From: Blastococcus sp. CT_GayMR16
Lineage (GTDB): Bacteria; Actinomycetota; Actinomycetes; Mycobacteriales; Geodermatophilaceae
NCBI RefSeq assembly: GCF_004570875.1
Contig: NZ_SPQK01000005.1
Coordinates: 62,001 to 126,000, forward strand
Length of the DNA stretch: 64,000 bases
Direction of reading: 5' to 3'
The notes beneath the pieces are model-generated. The model did no database searches, was not told the origin of the DNA, and saw nothing but the letters and a program-made list of their open reading frames with translations. This document shows, piece after piece, positions 35,094 to 43,693 of this stretch. Positions within the stretch are counted from its first letter, which is position 1. Every line of letters starts with the position of its first letter. Position numbers and translations under genes: made by a program.

Positions 35094-36953
35094 ATGACCG
35101 TTCCCGTCCCCGACTCCCCTTCCAACCGCTCCGCGCTCCCGCCGCCCGGCACCGATCCGGAGTGGTTCAAGCGTGCGGTCTTCTACGAGGTCCTCGTCCG
35201 CGGCTTCGCCGACAGCAACGCCGACGGCGTCGGCGACCTGCGCGGCATGATCGACAAGCTGGACTACCTGCAGTGGCTCGGCGTGGACTGCCTCTGGCTG
35301 CCACCGTTCTTCGCCTCCCCGCTGCGCGACGGCGGCTATGACGTCAGCGACTACACGGCCGTCCTGCCGGAGTTCGGCGACATCGAGGACTTCAAGGACT
35401 TCCTGAACGCGGCCCACTCCCGGGGCATGCGGGTGATCATCGACTTCGTCATGAACCACACCTCGGACCAGCACCCGTGGTTCCAGGCCAGCCGCAGCGA
35501 CCCCGACGGCGAGTACGGCGACTTCTACGTCTGGGCCGACGACGACTCCGGGTACGCCGACGCGCGGATCATCTTCGTCGACACGGAGTCCTCGAACTGG
35601 ACCTTCGACCCGGTCCGCCGGCAGTACTTCTGGCACCGGTTCTTCTCCCACCAGCCGGATCTCAACTTCGAGAACCCGAAGGTGCAGGAGGCGATCATCG
35701 ATGCCCTGCGCTTCTGGCTGGACCTCGGTGTCGACGGCTTCCGTCTCGACGCCGTCCCCTACCTGTTCGAGGAGGAGGGGACCAACGGCGAGAACCTCCC
35801 CAAGACCCACGAGTTCCTCAAGCACGTGCGCAAGGTGGTCGACGCCGACTACCCCGACACCGTGCTCCTGTGCGAGGCCAACCAGTGGCCGGCCGATGTC
35901 GTCGAGTACTTCGGCGAGGACGGCGACGAGTGCCAGATGGCCTTTCACTTCCCGGTGATGCCGCGCCTGTTCATGGCCGTCCGGCGGGAGCAGCGCTTCC
36001 CGATCTCGGAGATCATGGCGCAGACGCCGGACATTCCGGACAACTGCCAGTGGGGCATCTTCCTGCGCAACCACGACGAGCTGACCCTCGAGATGGTCAC
36101 CGACGAGGAGCGGGACTACATGTGGGGTGAGTACGCGAAGGACCCCCGCATGAAGGCCAACATCGGCATCCGCCGGCGGCTGGCCCCGCTGCTGGACAAC
36201 GACACCAACACCCTCGAACTGTTCAACGCGTTGCTGTTCTCCCTCCCCGGCTCCCCCGTCCTCTACTACGGGGACGAGATCGGCATGGGCGACAACATCT
36301 GGCTCGGAGACCGCGACGGCGTCCGCACCCCGATGCAGTGGACGCCGGACCGCAACGGCGGCTTCTCCAGTGCCGACCCCCAGCGGATGTACCTGCCACT
36401 GAACCAGGACCCGGTCTACGGCTACCAGGTGACCAACGTCGAGTCCCAGCTGCGCAACACCAACTCGCTGCTGCAGTGGGTCCGCCGGATGATCCGCGTC
36501 CGCAACGAGCACCCGACGTTCGGCCTGGGCACGTTCGAGGAGGTCGGGTCGCGCAACCCCACGGTGCTGTCGTTCGTGCGGAGGTTCGGCGACGACATCG
36601 TGCTGTGTGTCAACAACCTGTCCCGGTTCCCGCAGCCGGTGGAGCTGGACCTGCGCCAGTTCGAGGGCTACACGCCGATCGAGCTCACCGGCCGGGTCGA
36701 GTTCCCACAGATCGGCGTCCTGCCGTACATGCTCACGCTGGCCGGGCACGGCTTCTACTGGTTCGAGCTGTCCAAGCCGGTCGAGCCGGCCGCGGACGAG
36801 CACGAGGACTGGGAGCAGGCTCCGTCGAGGATGCTGTCCAGCTCCGTCGCCGACTCGCTGCTGGCCGCGGGTGTGGTCAGCGCCGCCGAGGAGACGCCCG
36901 GCGACAACGCACCGAGCGCGTCCGAGCCCGACACGGAGGGGGACTCCCGATGA
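35094..36953 (+). CDS. treS: Trehalose synthase (maltose alpha-D-glucosyltransferase)
   Basis: TreS (619 aa) interconverts trehalose and maltose. GH13_16 motifs: Asp219 in [13 protein letters not shown], Glu261 in LLCEANQWP and Asp328 in RNHDELTLE; the N-terminal [19 protein letters not shown] is characteristic. The last 50 residues form an acidic Ala/Ser-rich tail. Its stop overlaps the maltokinase start (ATGA), so maltose made here is phosphorylated by a co-translated partner; the two enzymes form a complex in mycobacteria. ATG at 35094 starts 53 bp after glgE. Confidence 0.97.
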   Translation: MTVPVPDSPSNRSALPPPGTDPEWFKRAVFYEVLVRGFADSNADGVGDLRGMIDKLDYLQWLGVDCLWLPPFFASPLRDGGYDVSDYTAVLPEFGDIEDFKDFLNAAHSRGMRVIIDFVMNHTSDQHPWFQASRSDPDGEYGDFYVWADDDSGYADARIIFVDTESSNWTFDPVRRQYFWHRFFSHQPDLNFENPKVQEAIIDALRFWLDLGVDGFRLDAVPYLFEEEGTNGENLPKTHEFLKHVRKVVDADYPDTVLLCEANQWPADVVEYFGEDGDECQMAFHFPVMPRLFMAVRREQRFPISEIMAQTPDIPDNCQWGIFLRNHDELTLEMVTDEERDYMWGEYAKDPRMKANIGIRRRLAPLLDNDTNTLELFNALLFSLPGSPVLYYGDEIGMGDNIWLGDRDGVRTPMQWTPDRNGGFSSADPQRMYLPLNQDPVYGYQVTNVESQLRNTNSLLQWVRRMIRVRNEHPTFGLGTFEEVGSRNPTVLSFVRRFGDDIVLCVNNLSRFPQPVELDLRQFEGYTPIELTGRVEFPQIGVLPYMLTLAGHGFYWFELSKPVEPAADEHEDWEQAPSRMLSSSVADSLLAAGVVSAAEETPGDNAPSASEPDTEGDSR

Positions 36954-38320
36954 AGGTGCTCACCGACCTGTTCCGCGAGTGGATGCCGCACCAGCGCTGG
37001 TTCGGTGGCAAGGGCCGCGAGTGGGCCGACGTCTCCGAGGACGGCTTCTTCCTCGACCGCGGCAACCCCGTGCTCTCGGTGCACCGGGTCCGGGTGTCCT
37101 ACACCGACGGGCACAAGGAGACCTACCTCGTCCCGCTCTCCTGGCGCGACCACCCGGCCGACGACCTCGAGTCGGCCTTCGTCGGCGCCGTACCCAACGA
37201 GAACGGCGAGAGCTACGCCTACGACGCGATGCGGGATCGCGATGCGACCCCGCCGTGGCTGATCCACCTGGTCAACGCCTCGACGATCGGGCCGATGCAC
37301 TTCCACCCGGCCGGCGTCGCCTACATCCCCGAGGGGCTGCCCGGCGACATCGTCTCGGGCGAGCAGAGCAACACCTCGCTCATCTACGGCTCCGAGGCGA
37401 TCCTCAAGCTGTTCCGCCGGCTCGAGCCGGGCCTCAACCCCGACGTCGAGATCCACGACGCGCTCCGGCAGACGAACAACAAGCACATCGCCCCCCTGCT
37501 GGGCCACATCGAGATCGACGACGCCGATCCCGCTCATCCGCCTGCGACGGTCGCGATGCTGCAGACCTTCGTGCCCAACGCGAGCGACGGCTGGCGCCTG
37601 GCGACGGCGAGCGTCCGCGACCTCTACGCCGAGGGCGACCTGCACGCCGACGAGGTCGGGGGCGACTTCGCCGCGGACAGTGAGCGGCTCGGTGCGGCCA
37701 CCGCCTCGGTGCACGCCGACATGGCCTCGGTGCTGCCGACGGAGCCGGCCGGGCCCGAGTGGTTCGCGACCGTCGCCGAGCAGATGGCCGAGCGGCTGAC
37801 GGCGGCCACCGAGGTCGTGCCCCAGCTGGCCGAGCACGCCGACGGCCTGCGCGAGCTCTACGCCGCCGTGGCCGCGACCACCGAGCAGGTGGTGCGCCAG
37901 CGCGTCCACGGCGATCTGCACCTCGGGCAGGTGCTGCGAACCGCGACCGGGTGGATCGTGCTCGACTTCGAGGGCGAGCCCGCCCGCCCGCTGGCCGCCC
38001 GGCGGGAGCTCGACAGCCCGCTGCGCGACGTCGCCGGGATGCTGCGGAGCTTCGACTACGCCGCCCGGCACATGCTGGTCGAGCAGCCCGACGACGCGCA
38101 GCGCGCCTACCGGGCGCAGGAGTGGGCGGCCCGCAACCGCGCCGCGTTCTGCGCCGGGTACTCCACCGCCGGCGGCCTCGACCCGTGCGGCGAATCACCA
38201 CTCCTTCGGGCGTTCGAGGCGGACAAGTGCGTTTACGAGTGCGTCTACGAGGCACGGAACCGTCCGCATTGGCTGATGATCCCGCTCAACAGCCTGTCCC
38301 GGCTGACCAGCCGCGAGTGA
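36950..38320 (+). CDS. mak: Maltokinase
   Basis: Mak/Pep2 (456 aa) makes maltose-1-phosphate from maltose and ATP, the donor for GlgE. It has an aminoglycoside-phosphotransferase-like fold: N-terminal cap with [14 protein letters not shown], then [10 protein letters not shown] (catalytic Asp and metal Asn-type loop, here with Gln) and [11 protein letters not shown] (metal Asp) in the C-terminal lobe. ATG at 36950 overlaps treS (ATGA). Length fits characterised Mak proteins. Confidence 0.95.
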   Translation: MKVLTDLFREWMPHQRWFGGKGREWADVSEDGFFLDRGNPVLSVHRVRVSYTDGHKETYLVPLSWRDHPADDLESAFVGAVPNENGESYAYDAMRDRDATPPWLIHLVNASTIGPMHFHPAGVAYIPEGLPGDIVSGEQSNTSLIYGSEAILKLFRRLEPGLNPDVEIHDALRQTNNKHIAPLLGHIEIDDADPAHPPATVAMLQTFVPNASDGWRLATASVRDLYAEGDLHADEVGGDFAADSERLGAATASVHADMASVLPTEPAGPEWFATVAEQMAERLTAATEVVPQLAEHADGLRELYAAVAATTEQVVRQRVHGDLHLGQVLRTATGWIVLDFEGEPARPLAARRELDSPLRDVAGMLRSFDYAARHMLVEQPDDAQRAYRAQEWAARNRAAFCAGYSTAGGLDPCGESPLLRAFEADKCVYECVYEARNRPHWLMIPLNSLSRLTSRE

Positions 38321-38363
38321 CGCGCCCGCAGCACGACCGAGCACCCAAGAGGACGGCGAGACG

Positions 38364-40982
38364 ATGACGACCGACGACCGAGGTGTAGTCCCTCCGGGGT
38401 CCTCCGCCGACGACAAGGACGCCCTCCAGCGCGCCGTGGACGAGAAGACCGCCGCCGCGCAGGCGGCCGCCGGCGACGAGCCGATCGTGAACGCCGACCC
38501 GCCGGCCAAACGGACCGCGAAGAAGGCGCCGGCGAAGGCTGTGGCGAAGAAGGTCGCGGCGAAGAAGGTCGCGGCGAAGAAGGCTGCGCCCACCAAGGCG
38601 GCTGCCAAGAAGGCCGCGACGAAGGCCACCCCGACCAAGCGGGCGGCGGCGACGGCCACGCCCGTCGTGGCGCCGGCCCCGATCGCGGAGCCGGGCGACC
38701 CGACCGCGGCGTCGGCCCAGCCGCCCGCGCCGCGGGGCCCGGAGGAGGCCGGCCACGCCGCCCCGTCCGGGCAGGCGCGGGAGGTCAGCGGCGACGACCT
38801 GCGGGCGGTCGTCGAGGGCTGGTCACACGACCCGCACGGCGTCCTCGGCACCCACCTGACCGCGTCCGGTTGGGTGGTCCGCACGCTGCGGCCCGACGCC
38901 GTCGCGGTCGCCGTCCTGGACGAGGACGGCACCCGCCACGAGGCCCGTCAGCTGCACGGCGGCGGGATCTACGAGGCGCAGCTTCCCCAGCAGCCGGGCG
39001 ACTACCGCATCGAGGTCGCCTACCTCGACGGCGAGGGCAGCTCGACCAGCTACACCGTCGACGACCCCTACCGGTGGATGCCGACGCTGGGCGAGCTCGA
39101 CCAGCACCTCATCCGCGAGGGCCGCCACGAGCGGCTGTGGGACGTCCTCGGTGCGCACGTGCGGCGCTACGACACCCCGCGCGGCACCGTCGAGGGCGTC
39201 TCCTTCGCGGTGTGGGCGCCGAACGCCCGGGGCGTCAAGGTCACCGGAGACTTCGACTACTGGGAGGCGCGCGCCTACCCGATGCGGTCGCTGGGCTCCT
39301 CCGGCGTCTGGGAGATCTTCGTCCCCGGCGTGCAGGTCGGCAGCCGGTACCGGTACCACGTGCTCGGCGCCGACGGGACGTGGCGGGAGAAGTCCGACCC
39401 GCTGGCCTTCGCCACCGAGGTCCCGCCGCTCAACTCCTCCGTCGTCACCGAGTCGACCTACGAGTGGACCGACGACGCTTGGCTGGCGGAGCGCGCGAGC
39501 GCCGGCTGGCACGAGCGGCCGATGAGCGTCTACGAGGTGCACGCCGGCTCCTGGCGGCAGGGGCTCTCCTACCGCCAGATGGCCGACGAGCTCGTCGACT
39601 ACGTGGTCTCCGCCGGGTTCACCCACATCGAGTTCATGCCGCTCGCCGAGCACCCCTTCGGTGGCTCCTGGGGCTACCAGGTGACCTCCTACTACGCGCC
39701 CACGTCGCGGTTCGGGAGCCCGGACGACCTGCGCTACCTCATCGACCGCGCCCACCAGGCCGGCATCGGCGTCATCGTCGACTGGGTGCCCGCGCACTTC
39801 CCGAAGGACGAGTGGGCGCTGGCCCGCTTCGACGGCACGCCGCTGTACGAGCACGCCGACCCTCGCCGCGGCGAGCAGCTGGACTGGGGCACCTACGTGT
39901 TCGACTTCGGCCGCTCGGAGGTCCGGAACTTCCTCGTCGCCAACGCGCTGTTCTGGTGCAAGGAGTTCCACATCGACGGCATCCGCGTCGACGCCGTGGC
40001 CTCGATGCTCTACCTAGACTACTCCCGCACGGACTGGGTCCCCAACATCCACGGCGGCCGCGAGAATCTCGAGGCGGTGGCGTTCCTGCAGGAGATGAAC
40101 GCGACGGTCTACCGCGAGATCCCCGGCGTGGTCACCATCGCCGAGGAGTCGACGGCGTGGCCCGGCGTCACCCGGCCGACGCACCTCGGGGGCCTGGGCT
40201 TCGGCTTCAAGTGGAACATGGGCTGGATGCACGACTCGCTGGGCTACATGGAACGGGCGCCGGTCCACCGCAGCTACCACCACGGCCAGCTGACGTTCTC
40301 GATGATGTACGCCTACTCCGAGAACTACGTGCTGCCCATCAGCCACGACGAGGTCGTCTACGGCAAGGGCTCGCTGCTCCGGAAGATGCCCGGGGACCGC
40401 TGGCAGCAGCTGGCCAACCTGCGCTCCTACCTCGCCTACATGTGGGCGCACCCGGGCAAGCAGCTGCTGTTCATGGGCTCGGAGTTCGGCCAGGACGCGG
40501 AGTGGGCCGAGAGCCGCTCACTGGACTGGTGGCACCTCGACGACCCGGCACACCGCGGGATCCTGCAACTGGTGACCGACCTCAACAGCCGCTACCAGGA
40601 GATCGACGCGCTGTGGTCGCTGGACGTCGACCCGGCGGGGTTCCAGTGGATCGACGCCAACGACGCGACCGGCAACGTGCTGTCGTTCCTGCGGTACGGC
40701 AAGCCGGCGGCGTCGGACAACGGCGCGAGCGAGGGCACGGGCTCGGCCCTGGCCTGCGTCTCGAACTTCTCGGGCTCCGCGCACCACGGGTACCGGATCG
40801 GGCTGCCCCGCCCCGGCCCCTGGCGGGAGGTGCTGAACTCCGACTTCGACGGCTACGGCGGCTCAGGGGTCGGCAACTTCGGCGGCATCGAGGCGGTCGC
40901 GGAACCCTGGCACGGTCAGCCGTACTCCGCGACGGTGGCCGCTCCGCCGCTGGGCACCGTCTGGTTCCTGCACGGGGGCTGA
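38364..40982 (+). CDS. glgB: 1,4-alpha-glucan branching enzyme with Lys/Ala-rich N-terminal extension
   Basis: GlgB (872 aa) introduces alpha-1,6 branches into the glucan made by GlgE. Two CBM48-like modules (about 145-250 and 270-370) precede the GH13_9 barrel, with Asp543 (IRVDAVASM), Glu594 (TIAEESTAW) and a later ISHDEV. The first 135 residues are not part of the usual enzyme. Residues 49-95 are nearly all Lys, Ala, Thr and Val ([15 protein letters not shown]), like the tails of histone H1 or mycobacterial HupB, followed by a Pro/Ala linker. The underlying DNA has a tandem 15-bp repeat near 38541-38585. ATG at 38364 was kept because no other good start lies before the CBM. Such a basic tail might bind DNA, polyphosphate or membrane. 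Confidence 0.95.
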   Translation: MTTDDRGVVPPGSSADDKDALQRAVDEKTAAAQAAAGDEPIVNADPPAKRTAKKAPAKAVAKKVAAKKVAAKKAAPTKAAAKKAATKATPTKRAAATATPVVAPAPIAEPGDPTAASAQPPAPRGPEEAGHAAPSGQAREVSGDDLRAVVEGWSHDPHGVLGTHLTASGWVVRTLRPDAVAVAVLDEDGTRHEARQLHGGGIYEAQLPQQPGDYRIEVAYLDGEGSSTSYTVDDPYRWMPTLGELDQHLIREGRHERLWDVLGAHVRRYDTPRGTVEGVSFAVWAPNARGVKVTGDFDYWEARAYPMRSLGSSGVWEIFVPGVQVGSRYRYHVLGADGTWREKSDPLAFATEVPPLNSSVVTESTYEWTDDAWLAERASAGWHERPMSVYEVHAGSWRQGLSYRQMADELVDYVVSAGFTHIEFMPLAEHPFGGSWGYQVTSYYAPTSRFGSPDDLRYLIDRAHQAGIGVIVDWVPAHFPKDEWALARFDGTPLYEHADPRRGEQLDWGTYVFDFGRSEVRNFLVANALFWCKEFHIDGIRVDAVASMLYLDYSRTDWVPNIHGGRENLEAVAFLQEMNATVYREIPGVVTIAEESTAWPGVTRPTHLGGLGFGFKWNMGWMHDSLGYMERAPVHRSYHHGQLTFSMMYAYSENYVLPISHDEVVYGKGSLLRKMPGDRWQQLANLRSYLAYMWAHPGKQLLFMGSEFGQDAEWAESRSLDWWHLDDPAHRGILQLVTDLNSRYQEIDALWSLDVDPAGFQWIDANDATGNVLSFLRYGKPAASDNGASEGTGSALACVSNFSGSAHHGYRIGLPRPGPWREVLNSDFDGYGGSGVGNFGGIEAVAEPWHGQPYSATVAAPPLGTVWFLHGG

Positions 40983-40983
40983 G

Positions 40984-41046
40984 CGGCCCGGGCCGTCCCC
41001 ACCCGCTGCGGAACTCCGGCGCGCCGCATCCCGCGGCGCGCCGGAG
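40984..41046 (+). terminator. Terminator-like hairpin after glgB
   Basis: CTCCGGCGCGCCGC (41014-41027) pairs perfectly with GCGGCGCGCCGGAG (41033-41046) around a 5-nt loop. The flanks (GGCCGTCCCC before, GGAGGCTCCCC after) resemble arms of the type B elements, so it may be a mosaic relative. It probably ends the glgE-treS-mak-glgB transcript. Confidence 0.75.
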
Positions 41047-41146
41047 GCTCCCCAAGTGGCTCCCGACCGGGCATTCTGTGCCGACTCCGATCGCACCGCC
41101 GGCACCGCCCCACGGCCGGCCTTCCCAGACAAGGGGACGAGCCCCG

Positions 41147-42544
41147 ATGAGGCAGGTCCTGCGCCGCGCACTGCCGCTGGCTCTCGCGGGCGTGCTGCTC
41201 GCCGGTTGCGCCGCCGACGTCGTCGTCGGCCAGGCCTCCCCCGGTCCGGGCGAGCCGGTGGACGTCGCTCCTGACGCGTTCCCGATCATCGGCGTCAGCG
41301 ACACGGGGATCGACCAGTTCGCGCGCAATGCGCTCACCGATCTGAACGACTTCTGGGCCGAGGCCTATCCGGAGTTCTTCGGCGAGGAGTTCACGCCGCT
41401 GGAGAACGGCTACTTCTCGGTCGACTCCAACGCGATCGACGAGGGCGCCTACCCCGAGAACGGCATCGGCTGCGAGGGCTCGCGGACCGATCCGGAGGAG
41501 GTCGCCGGGAACGCGTTCTACGACCCCGCGTGCGACCTCATCGCCTACGACCGGGCGCTGCTCGAGGAGCTCTCCACCGACTACGGCCGCTTCCTCGGAC
41601 CGGTCGTGATGGCGCACGAGTTCGGCCACGCCATGCAGGGCCGGTTCGGCTTCGCCGAGAACGGCCGGAGCATCCAGGACGAGACCCAGGCCGACTGCCT
41701 GGCCGGCGCGTGGACCCGGTGGGTCGCCGACGGCGAGGCCCAGCACGTCGCGCTGCGCACCCCCGAGCTCGACGACGTGATCCGCGGCTTCCTGCTGCTG
41801 CGCGACGACGTCGGCAGCGACCCCGCCGACAGCCAGGCGCACGGCTCCTACTTCGACCGCGTCTCGGCCTTCTACGAGGGGTTCGACGGCGGCGTCGGCC
41901 CGTGCCGGGACGACTTCGGCGCCGACCGGCTGTACACCGCCGCCGCATTCGCCAACGACCTCGAGTACGACAGTCAGGGCAACGCCGCCTTCGACCAGAT
42001 CGTCGACTGGGTCGGCACCACGCTGCCGGAGTTCTGGACCGAGGTGTTCCCGAGCGCCTTCGGCAGCGAGTTCACCCCTCCCGCGGTCGAGGGCTTCGAC
42101 GGGACGGCGCCGGACTGCGAGGGCCTCGAGGACCGCGACCTGGGCTACTGCGCCGACACGACCACGGTCTATCTCGACGAGACCGAACTGGCGACGCCGG
42201 CCTACGACGAGATCGGCGACTTCGCGCTGACCACCGCGCTGTCCCTGCCCTACTCGCTGGCCGTCCGCGAGCAGGCCGGCCTCTCGATCGACGACGGTGC
42301 CGCCACCCAGTCGGCGGTCTGCCTCACCGGCTGGTACGAGGCCCAGTGGTACAACGGCGCCTTCACCGAGAGCACCGGCGCCAGCATCAGCCCCGGTGAC
42401 ATCGACGAGGCCGTGCAGTTCCTGCTCGAGTACGGCGTCCGCCCCGAGGTCTTCCCGAACACGTCGGCGTCCGGCTTCCAGCTCGTCGGCGCGTTCCGGA
42501 CCGGCTTCCTCCTCGGCGGGGACGCCTGCGAACTCGGGCGTTAG
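41147..42544 (+). CDS. Neutral zinc metallopeptidase-like lipoprotein with a duplicated, inactive second domain
   Basis: A 465-aa predicted surface lipoprotein (lipobox LLAGC, Cys21). The first half carries a zincin site HEFGH at 157-161 and the downstream DETQADCLAGAW helix (178-189) typical of YpfJ-type neutral zinc metallopeptidases. The second half repeats the fold: residues 293-311 match 66-84 (both contain FW-x-E-x-x-P-x-x-F-G-x-E-F-T-P) and TQSAVCLTGW (387-396) matches TQADCLAGAW. In the place of HEFGH, however, it has no His-Glu pair, so it should be inactive. Substrate is unknown. ATG at 41147 gives the lipoprotein signal. Confidence 0.82.
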   Translation: MRQVLRRALPLALAGVLLAGCAADVVVGQASPGPGEPVDVAPDAFPIIGVSDTGIDQFARNALTDLNDFWAEAYPEFFGEEFTPLENGYFSVDSNAIDEGAYPENGIGCEGSRTDPEEVAGNAFYDPACDLIAYDRALLEELSTDYGRFLGPVVMAHEFGHAMQGRFGFAENGRSIQDETQADCLAGAWTRWVADGEAQHVALRTPELDDVIRGFLLLRDDVGSDPADSQAHGSYFDRVSAFYEGFDGGVGPCRDDFGADRLYTAAAFANDLEYDSQGNAAFDQIVDWVGTTLPEFWTEVFPSAFGSEFTPPAVEGFDGTAPDCEGLEDRDLGYCADTTTVYLDETELATPAYDEIGDFALTTALSLPYSLAVREQAGLSIDDGAATQSAVCLTGWYEAQWYNGAFTESTGASISPGDIDEAVQFLLEYGVRPEVFPNTSASGFQLVGAFRTGFLLGGDACELGR

Positions 42545-42597
42545 GCCCCGTCCCGGGCACCGCCCTGAGCCTGCGAAGGGTGGGGAGGACGGGGTCC
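42544..42597 (-). repeat. Type A 3'-end palindromic element, copy 3
   Basis: Fills the 57-bp gap between the convergent zincin lipoprotein and thioredoxin genes and overlaps the last base of the former's stop. In the sense of the thioredoxin gene it runs GGACCCCGTCCTCCCC to CCCGGGACGGGGCC. The arms form a 10-bp stem with one bulged base. Likely bidirectional terminator. Confidence 0.7.
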
Positions 42598-42601
42598 TTT
42601 G

Positions 42602-43570
42602 TCAGAACAGGGCGAGGGTGAGCTGACGGCGGGCGGCGCTGACTCTCGGGTCCTCGTCACCGACGACGGCGAACAGCTCGACCAGGTGCTTGCGGGCCTG
42701 GTCGCGGTCCTCTCCCGCGGTGCGCCGCACGACCGCCAGCAGGTGGTCGAAGGACTCCTGCACATTGCCGGTGCCGAGCAGGAAGTCCGCCGCCCGGGTC
42801 TGGGCGGTGATGTCGTCCGGCGCGGCCTCGGCGGCGGCCAGCGCGTCGGGTCCGGCCTCGTCGGCTCGGCGGAAGAGCTGCACCTGACGCAGCGCCAGCC
42901 CGGCCTCGGGGTGGTCGGGCTCGGTCTCGAGGATGGCTCGGTAGGCCTCCTCGGCCGCGGCCAGGTCACCCTGCTCCAGGGCCGCCTCGGCGGCGTCCAG
43001 GCGCGGGTCCTCTGCCTCGGCCGGGATCTCGCCGTCCCCACCCGGCAGGACGCCCCCGGTGGTGGCCTTCACCAGCTCGTCCACGAACTGGCGGGCCTGC
43101 TCCTCGGGGATCGCCCCGTTGAACTCCGCGACCAGCTGCCCCTGCCAGACGGCCTTCACCGCCGGGATCCCCTGCACGCGCAGGCCCTGGGCCAGTGTCG
43201 GGTTCGCGTCGACGTCGACCTTCGCCAGCACCCAGGAGCCGCCACCCTCGGCGGCCAGCCGCTCCAGCACCGGGGAGAGCTGCTTGCACGGACCGCACCA
43301 CTCGGCCCACAGGTCCAGCACGACGGGCACCTGGAAGGAGCGGTCGAGCACCTCGGCCTGAAAGGTGGCCTCGGTGACGTCGACGACGGCAGAGCCGGGT
43401 GCACCGGCGGGGACGTCGGCACTCGGCGGCGGGGCGGCCTGCGCGCGGGCGGCGGCGTCGGACCGGGCCTTGACCGCGGCGAGGTCGACGGCGCCGGCCA
43501 TCGCGGCGGCCATCTGGGCCTGCTGGGCGGCGGCCCGCGGGTCGGGACGTCCAGGACGAGAAGGCTGCAT
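42602..43570 (-). CDS. Thioredoxin-TPR protein (YbbN/CnoX-like co-chaperone)
   Basis: A 322-aa cytoplasmic protein. After an Ala/Gln-rich N terminus, a thioredoxin domain (about 62-170) carries the redox pair Cys92-Gly-Pro-Cys95 in WAEWCGPCKQLSP and the cis-Pro in QGIPAVKAVW. The C-terminal part (about 190-320) has TPR-like helices, the layout of YbbN/CnoX. Unlike E. coli CnoX, which has lost one Cys, both active Cys are present here, so oxidoreductase activity is expected. A thioredoxin gene also accompanies glgB-glgE-glgP in M. tuberculosis (Rv1324). ATG at 43570. Confidence 0.88.
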   Translation of the reverse strand: MQPSRPGRPDPRAAAQQAQMAAAMAGAVDLAAVKARSDAAARAQAAPPPSADVPAGAPGSAVVDVTEATFQAEVLDRSFQVPVVLDLWAEWCGPCKQLSPVLERLAAEGGGSWVLAKVDVDANPTLAQGLRVQGIPAVKAVWQGQLVAEFNGAIPEEQARQFVDELVKATTGGVLPGGDGEIPAEAEDPRLDAAEAALEQGDLAAAEEAYRAILETEPDHPEAGLALRQVQLFRRADEAGPDALAAAEAAPDDITAQTRAADFLLGTGNVQESFDHLLAVVRRTAGEDRDQARKHLVELFAVVGDEDPRVSAARRQLTLALF

Positions 43571-43618
43571 GGAGAGATTGTCCCAGAGGTGAGCCGCCCT
43601 GCGAGGGGGGTCCCGCGG

Positions 43619-43692
43619 GGCGGGGCCGGAGGCTCCCCACGCGGGGCGCCGAACCGGGTCAGCGCAGCGGGGGGACGGCTCCTGGCCGCGGT
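43619..43692 (-). repeat. Type B 3'-end palindromic element, copy 2
   Basis: Abuts the stop of the penicillin-acylase gene (43694). The plus strand reads GCGGGGCCGGAGGCTCCCC and ends GGGACGGCTCCTGGCCGCGG, the same 74-bp span as copy 1. Likely terminator of the acylase transcript. Confidence 0.65.
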
Positions 43693-43693
43693 G

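Noticed and set aside
38541-38650. Tandem repeats in glgB considered as a CRISPR or regulatory repeat
   Set aside because: The 15-bp periodicity is in frame and encodes AKKVA units; there are no spacers.
38870-41146. Long frame overlapping glgB and continuing into the zincin lipoprotein
   Set aside because: Shadow of glgB; the real coding part starts at ATG 41147 with a lipoprotein signal.
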